Source: a virus. Taken from it: a DNA stretch of 34,932 nucleotides. The stretch spans positions 1 through 34,932 of IMG/VR virus record IMGVR_UViG_3300042542_000630, one strand, 5' to 3'. The translations under genes were made by a program, and so were the position numbers. The notes below the pieces were generated by a model that was not told the origin of the DNA, searched no databases, and saw only the letters and a list, made by a program, of their open reading frames with translations. Below, piece after piece: positions 31,175 through 34,932 of this stretch. The stretch's first letter is position 1. Every line of letters begins with the position of its first letter.

Positions 31175-31795
31175 TTAGCCAAAAGACCGAATACGCGGTG
31201 TTAATTTGCTGCTGCCCACTCTAGCACGTTCGTCAGCAACTTTCATGTCATTAACAAGCGTCTGATAAAGGCCAGCCCATACGCCAGTGCGTTCATCTTC
31301 CTTCAGATAAGGCGCTGATTGCACCAATGTAGCGTAAAGATATACGTCTGGAGCCTCTGTAAGCAGCCAATTGGTAGGTGCAGCGTCACTCAGGGCGGGA
31401 ATTTTGGCGTAATACGTCAATTCGCCGTCATAAGAGCCATCAGGAGACGGCAAAACCTGAAATTGCTGCCCAACCATCGTGTAAAACATGGGCTGGCCGG
31501 ACGTAATGTAGGTCTGGCTGTCTTCTGTAAGCTGTTCTGGCGTTACATAGACCAGCGGCGTGATGGGATTGGTGTTCAACTGGAAGCGAATGTTCTCCAG
31601 CCAATCGCTCGGAACAGCAAAATACGGCGTATCCAGAGTTGCATCAGCCCTTGTCACCATCTTGCGGTGGCGAATTTGGCGGTTCATCTGCGCCTCAGCG
31701 AGTGCGATGAAGTTAGGGATGGCAGAAGTAAGGTCGGAACGGTTCAACCAGTCCGCTACCGCTGTCTTCAACTCTGAATACGTTGTAATAGCCAT
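31175..31795 (-). CDS. Head-tail adaptor protein (SU10/T7-like)
   Basis: 206 residues. MAITTYSELKTAVADWLNRSDLTSAIPNFIALAEAQMNRQIRHRKM is typical of podoviral adaptor proteins that bind the portal and connect to the nozzle. The gene lies downstream of the capsid gene and small head protein, as expected. Confidence 0.8.
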   Translation of the reverse strand: MAITTYSELKTAVADWLNRSDLTSAIPNFIALAEAQMNRQIRHRKMVTRADATLDTPYFAVPSDWLENIRFQLNTNPITPLVYVTPEQLTEDSQTYITSGQPMFYTMVGQQFQVLPSPDGSYDGELTYYAKIPALSDAAPTNWLLTEAPDVYLYATLVQSAPYLKEDERTGVWAGLYQTLVNDMKVADERARVGSSKLTPRIRSFG

Positions 31796-32103
31796 TAAAT
31801 CGTTCCCGGCCTTGTGCGGAATGCTCTGTTGTCAGGGTCATTCAGCCATTTAGCGAGTGCCTTCTGGTCATGCAGGATACCTTGGCGCTCAAGCTCGTAA
31901 TACACTGAAATGGGAATAGAGCCAACCTTCGTCCACTCACCCCAGCGTTCGGGGGCTTCGTTAAATTCCGCTTTGTTGGCCTCAATGATAGCCGTTACAT
32001 CCTGTTCCTTCTGGATGATCGCCTCATCTTTGTCAGCGTCATAGTGGAACGAGGTTACGATGCCTGTTGTGGCGCTATCATCTTCGATAATTCGTTTAGT
32101 CAT
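31795..32103 (-). CDS. Small head-region protein (102 aa)
   Basis: ORF between capsid and adaptor, with its stop overlapping the adaptor ATG (TAATG). It is acidic with two tryptophans (WGEWTKV). Similar short proteins precede adaptor genes in other podoviruses. Function unknown. Confidence 0.65.
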   Translation of the reverse strand: MTKRIIEDDSATTGIVTSFHYDADKDEAIIQKEQDVTAIIEANKAEFNEAPERWGEWTKVGSIPISVYYELERQGILHDQKALAKWLNDPDNRAFRTRPGTI

Positions 32104-32121
32104 TGTCCCTCCAAAGAGTTA

Positions 32122-32145
32122 GGGGAGAGGCCGAAACCCCTCCCC
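32122..32145 (-). terminator. Hairpin downstream of the capsid gene (possible attenuator)
   Basis: On the minus strand GGGGAG... pairs with ...CTCCCC, with a further G-C pair inside (one mismatch), in the 51-bp gap between capsid stop and the next start. The following sequence (TAACTCTTT) has only a weak U run, so it may reduce rather than stop transcription and keep capsid mRNA abundant. Confidence 0.5.
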
Positions 32146-32154
32146 GTCCCCAAC

Positions 32155-33117
32155 TTACGAAGTCGTAAGGTCGGCAACGATGCCGTGTGCAGCCTGGTTC
32201 GAAACCTTCAGGCCGTATTCGACGAGCATCAGGCGCTTCTCAGCGTCACCCGTCTTCGCCAGTTCCATCTGCTGAATGGGACGCAGGATGGCGAGCGAAG
32301 CATACTCAGGATCAACCACGAAAGCGTCACGAGCGCGCTGGAAGCGGTTCGGAACGATGTTCACAGTGCCGAAGTCCGACACATAAACGTCAGCCGCGCC
32401 GATGATCTGAGCCTGCTGGCCTGCCGGAACGTCACGGAACTTCGTGGCGATGCCGGAGAATGCCGAAGCAGCCTGCTTGTTGAACGCGCCAACCATAAGC
32501 ATCTTCGGAGTGCCGCCAGAAGTCCAGACTTCAGCGATGACGTTCTTCAGCAGCGTTTCGGTGAAGGCGCGCTGAGTGCCGTCCGTGCGGGCAGCAGTCG
32601 GGGTCGAGCCAACAGTCGGGTCAGCACCACCCGTGCCGAAGTCGGTGTTCGAGGTCAACCAAGCGGGCAGACCAGCCGTGCGACGAGCAGTCGTGGTGTT
32701 ACCAGCAACAGCAGCCTGGTTAGCAAGCAGCGAGCTTTCCATGTCACGCTTCAGAGCAGCGCCCATCTTGGCAAGCTGATAGGTCAGTTCCGAACGACGA
32801 CCAGCCTTGTCAACGCTTTCGAGCGTGCCGGAGATGATGACATCCTTGCGGCTGATCTGCGTGTAGTTACCAACGCGAGCGGTCGGCGTAACAGCGGAGA
32901 ACGACGAGATGTCGTCACCTTCCAGAGCGGCGTTCGAAGAAGAAGCAGCGTCCAGAGCGTCCGTCTGCCATTCGAAGTAGGTGTTCTTCACGTTCTCACG
33001 GGAAACGTTCGAGATGAACGGAGTTTCTTCCGGCGAGATGTTGTAAATGACGTTCGACAGGTCTTCACGGATACCGATAGCCGAGTAACGGGTGAAGGTA
33101 TTAGTAACAATAGCCAT
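32155..33117 (-). CDS. Major capsid protein, SU10-like (DUF5309)
   Basis: 320 residues. The N-terminus MAIVTNTFTRYSAIGIREDLSNVIYNISPEETPF and the segment ENVKNTYFEWQTDALDA match SU10-type/DUF5309 capsid proteins, which have the HK97 fold. The gene lies directly after the scaffold gene. It forms the icosahedral or prolate shell. Confidence 0.92.
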   Translation of the reverse strand: MAIVTNTFTRYSAIGIREDLSNVIYNISPEETPFISNVSRENVKNTYFEWQTDALDAASSSNAALEGDDISSFSAVTPTARVGNYTQISRKDVIISGTLESVDKAGRRSELTYQLAKMGAALKRDMESSLLANQAAVAGNTTTARRTAGLPAWLTSNTDFGTGGADPTVGSTPTAARTDGTQRAFTETLLKNVIAEVWTSGGTPKMLMVGAFNKQAASAFSGIATKFRDVPAGQQAQIIGAADVYVSDFGTVNIVPNRFQRARDAFVVDPEYASLAILRPIQQMELAKTGDAEKRLMLVEYGLKVSNQAAHGIVADLTTS

Positions 33118-33132
33118 AACTAAGTCCTTAAG

Positions 33133-34158
33133 TTAAATGAGTTGTTCCAAAAGAGCAGCCGCATCTGTGATACGACCACTACGCACAAGGCGCTGAGAAG
33201 CCCTCTTTACCTCGGTTGAACGACCATTGACCTGTGAACCACTGCTGCCGGGCTTAATCGTCTTAGCGGCCTTTTTAGGGGCTACCTTGGACTGTTGGAC
33301 TTTAGTCCTGCCCTTGTCATACAGCATGGCTTTGCGGAGGAGTGCAACGTGACTTGCTTGGCGTAGACCTTCAACGTCTTGTTCGGTCAACCCCTGGGCT
33401 AATGCCCACTCACGAAGTTCCTTTGCCTCTCGAACCATCGTCTCCTGATTGCTCCACTCTGGGATAACATCAGGCAACTTGGCACGTTCAGCTTCCACAA
33501 AAGCCTGAATGGCTCGTGCTTGGTCTGCGGCTGCCTCCTGTGCGAGACGTTGCTGTTCAGCCTGAATGGCCTGCAAGCGATACGTTTGCTCTTCACGGGA
33601 TTTACGCCACTGCCGTTCTAACCGCGCTGCCTCAATGGGGTCTTCGTTATAAAGAGTGTCCCAATCAGGCTCCGCACTGGCTTGTTGCACTAACTGCTGC
33701 TGGAGCAACGGCAACAACTCAGCGTATTGAGCGCGTTCTTGACGGATGGTTTCGGCTTCCGACTGAAACGCTTTACGTTCTTCAGCGAGAGCTTGCGCCT
33801 TCCGTGTGTAATCTGAAGTCCGAGAATAGCCATTCCGAAGCTCTGCTAGGGTGACTTCCACTTCTTCACCGTCAACTTTTACCTTGACTGTGACATCATC
33901 AGGAAGTTCCTGCGAGGTAGCTTCTTCCTCGCCATCTTCTTCGTCCAGTTCGGCTTCTTCGTCATACTCGCCTTCGCCATCTTCCTCTTCTGAGGTTTCA
34001 GGTTCGTCTTCGTATTCCGCTTCCGCCTCACCCATTTCTGGGTCTAGCGCCTCAGCTTCGCCTTGGTTGTCCTCTTCAGGGCCTAGCAGTTTGCTGATGG
34101 CTAAGGTTGCTTCGTGGAGGCCGATCCCGAGATCGGGGTTGCCGACTTGTTCCGTCAT
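33133..34158 (-). CDS. Scaffold protein
   Basis: 341 residues with an acidic N-terminal region (Glu/Asp runs at 28-80), a central VTVKVKVDGEEVEVTLAELRNGYSRTSDYTRKA, and a long Gln/Glu-rich coiled coil. The C-terminus is basic (residues ~290-330), as in scaffolds that bind the capsid. Position immediately upstream of the capsid gene. Confidence 0.88.
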   Translation of the reverse strand: MTEQVGNPDLGIGLHEATLAISKLLGPEEDNQGEAEALDPEMGEAEAEYEDEPETSEEEDGEGEYDEEAELDEEDGEEEATSQELPDDVTVKVKVDGEEVEVTLAELRNGYSRTSDYTRKAQALAEERKAFQSEAETIRQERAQYAELLPLLQQQLVQQASAEPDWDTLYNEDPIEAARLERQWRKSREEQTYRLQAIQAEQQRLAQEAAADQARAIQAFVEAERAKLPDVIPEWSNQETMVREAKELREWALAQGLTEQDVEGLRQASHVALLRKAMLYDKGRTKVQQSKVAPKKAAKTIKPGSSGSQVNGRSTEVKRASQRLVRSGRITDAAALLEQLI

Positions 34159-34180
34159 ATATCACCTTTTTTCATAAATG

Positions 34181-34417
34181 TTAATTCCTTGAGGCAAGCA
34201 CTCCTGCATCAAGGGTTGCCTGTAGGCGTGCTTTCAAACGCTCTAGTCCTTTGAGCGTGTGAAACAGGTCCGAACGGTGCTGGTCGTCACCAATAGCGGT
34301 GGTGCGCCACTCGTTGTAAATGTCAGCCTCTACTTGTGCAAAAGCCTCCAGAAGAATGTGGTCTTCTAAGAGGCGCTTTGCGTGAGCCGCATCATCAATG
34401 ATTTTTTGAGTGTCCAT
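34181..34417 (-). CDS. Small helical head-region protein (78 aa)
   Basis: The ATG at 34417 overlaps the stop of the Gly-rich gene (TAATG). The product MDTQKIIDDAAHAKRLLEDHI... is all-helical, with DLFHTLKGLERLKARLQATLDAG near the end, a pattern common in podoviral head clusters. Function unknown. Confidence 0.65.
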   Translation of the reverse strand: MDTQKIIDDAAHAKRLLEDHILLEAFAQVEADIYNEWRTTAIGDDQHRSDLFHTLKGLERLKARLQATLDAGVLASRN

Positions 34418-34932
34418 TAGATTAGCGGATTATACTGCGGAGTAGGAGTTGTCGATGTTGGCGACATTGCAGCGCCCGTGCTTACCAATCGGTTATACTC
34501 AGGACGGAAGAATGTAGCCTCTGGGCCAAAGCCATAACGCTCATAATCTGTAATCGCTGGAGTGGCGCGGAAGTCCATGCCGCCACCTAAACCACCACCA
34601 AGACCACCAAACGGCGAAACATACGGCGTTGTAGGCACTGTGCCGCCACCGCCGCCTCCGCCAAAAAGGCTTCCAAGGCCTGTAAGGCCAAGTGTTCCAA
34701 GGGTTGCAAGCTGTGTCGCTGTCAAGCCTGTCCCAAGAAATCCAGCCCCTGCACCAGCACCTGCTCCAGCACCTGCTCCAGCACCTGCTCCAGCACCTCC
34801 GCCAGCGCCAGCGCCGCCTCCTGCGCCGCCTCCTGCACCGCCTCCGCCAGCACCTCCATCTCCGCCACCGCCACCAGCGCCACCATCTCCGCCGCCACCG
34901 CCAGAGCCGCCATCGCCACTACCGCCGCCAGA
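34417..34932 (-). CDS. Gly-rich virion protein, C-terminal part (continues from the left edge)
   Basis: This is the continuation of the 591-residue protein that begins at 1295. The segment codes a Gly/Ala tract of repeated AGAG units, then GFLGTGLTATQLATLG, another run of seven or eight glycines, and a non-repetitive tail ending PTPQYNPLI. The frame here agrees with the frame arriving from base 1 once the 35-bp overlap is removed (1,295 + 481 nt = 592 codons). The stop overlaps the next ATG (TAATG). A frame starting at the TTG at 34725 would be only the last third of this protein. Confidence 0.8.
   Translation of the reverse strand, partial: SGGGSGDGGSGGGGGDGGAGGGGGDGGAGGGGAGGGAGGGAGAGGGAGAGAGAGAGAGAGAGAGFLGTGLTATQLATLGTLGLTGLGSLFGGGGGGGTVPTTPYVSPFGGLGGGLGGGMDFRATPAITDYERYGFGPEATFFRPEYNRLVSTGAAMSPTSTTPTPQYNPLI
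34755..34798 (-). repeat. 12-bp tandem repeat (3.7 units) in the Gly/Ala tract
   Basis: The plus-strand unit cagcacctgctc repeats in tandem. On the minus strand it codes alternating Ala and Gly. The unit length keeps the frame, so the copy number can vary without breaking the protein, and it may also be mis-counted in assembly. Confidence 0.85.
34898..34932. repeat. Right copy of 35-bp terminal overlap
   Basis: This stretch is identical to positions 1-35. It lies inside the glycine-codon-rich part of the junction-spanning gene, a low-complexity region where short-read assemblers commonly break. Confidence 0.9.

Noticed and set aside
32044-33123. Long plus-strand open frame (359 codons) opposite the capsid gene
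   Set aside because: It covers the capsid gene on the opposite strand. The capsid gene has clear family motifs, and the antisense frame has none.
34417-34725. Separate 102-residue gene starting at a TTG
   Set aside because: The frame continues upstream through the Gly/Ala tract, the contig junction and back to the ATG at 1295, so the TTG is internal.
34722-34919. 65-codon Ala/Glu/Val-rich minus-strand frame
   Set aside because: It is an alternative frame of the Gly-rich gene. The Gly/Ala frame is continuous across the junction and flanked by conserved non-repetitive ends.
1-34932. tRNA genes, integrase, attachment sites
   Set aside because: No cloverleaf-like sequence or recombinase signature was noticed on reading. 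I could not run tRNAscan or profile searches, so this is absence of evidence.

Overview
The window is one complete or nearly complete genome of a short-tailed (podovirus-like) bacteriophage. It carries a terminase, a portal, a scaffold and a major capsid protein that look SU10-like. It also has a tail adaptor, a tail nozzle, internal virion proteins, tail fibres, a Gram-negative lysis cassette and a small recombination and replication set. The first 35 bases are identical to the last 35. Joining the ends at that overlap gives a circle of 34,897 bp and restores one uninterrupted 591-residue glycine-rich frame across the junction. The contig is therefore best read as a circularly closed assembly cut inside a low-complexity gene. 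A GapR/DUF2312-like gene, a family known mainly from Alphaproteobacteria, plus o-spanin and i-spanin genes point to a Gram-negative, probably alphaproteobacterial, host. I see no integrase, RNA polymerase, DNA polymerase, primase or helicase, and no tRNA.

Layout. A short divergent control region (about 9929-10053) separates two transcription units. Rightward (10054-13654) are a small ORF, an ERF-type annealing protein, a YqaJ-type exonuclease, a C5-methyltransferase-like protein, a winged-helix protein, a DUF968/HNH-like protein, a helical protein, GapR-like, SSB and one small acidic ORF, ending at a strong intrinsic terminator (13711-13751). Leftward from 9928 come a Cro-like HTH regulator, a DUF1064-like nuclease, a DnaA-domain-IV-like protein and a lambda-O-like initiator. 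The initiator gene contains four iterons, the likely replication origin. About fourteen tiny accessory genes (7966-5790) follow, then terS, terL, small basic proteins and the portal.

Across the circular junction the leftward unit continues with the Gly-rich protein, a small head protein, scaffold, capsid, adaptor, fibre proteins, a beta-propeller protein and a tail fibre chaperone. After these lies an unusual cassette: an Asn/Thr/Ser-rich secreted repeat protein, a secreted nidogen-like protein, and membrane proteins, one with an EF-hand. Then come endolysin, nested spanins, a small membrane protein, a metallophosphoesterase and DUF6378-like protein. The unit ends with the nozzle, a C1q-like fibre, a GNAT-like protein, five internal virion proteins including a transglycosylase, and a 39-residue basic protein.

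Almost all genes are joined by ATGA, GTGA or TAATG overlaps, so translation is probably coupled along both units. The most interesting parts are the iteron-bearing initiator with its DnaA-like neighbour, the secreted/membrane cassette at 23.9-27.7 kb, and a small gene with a strongly conserved internal duplication at 6.2-6.5 kb.
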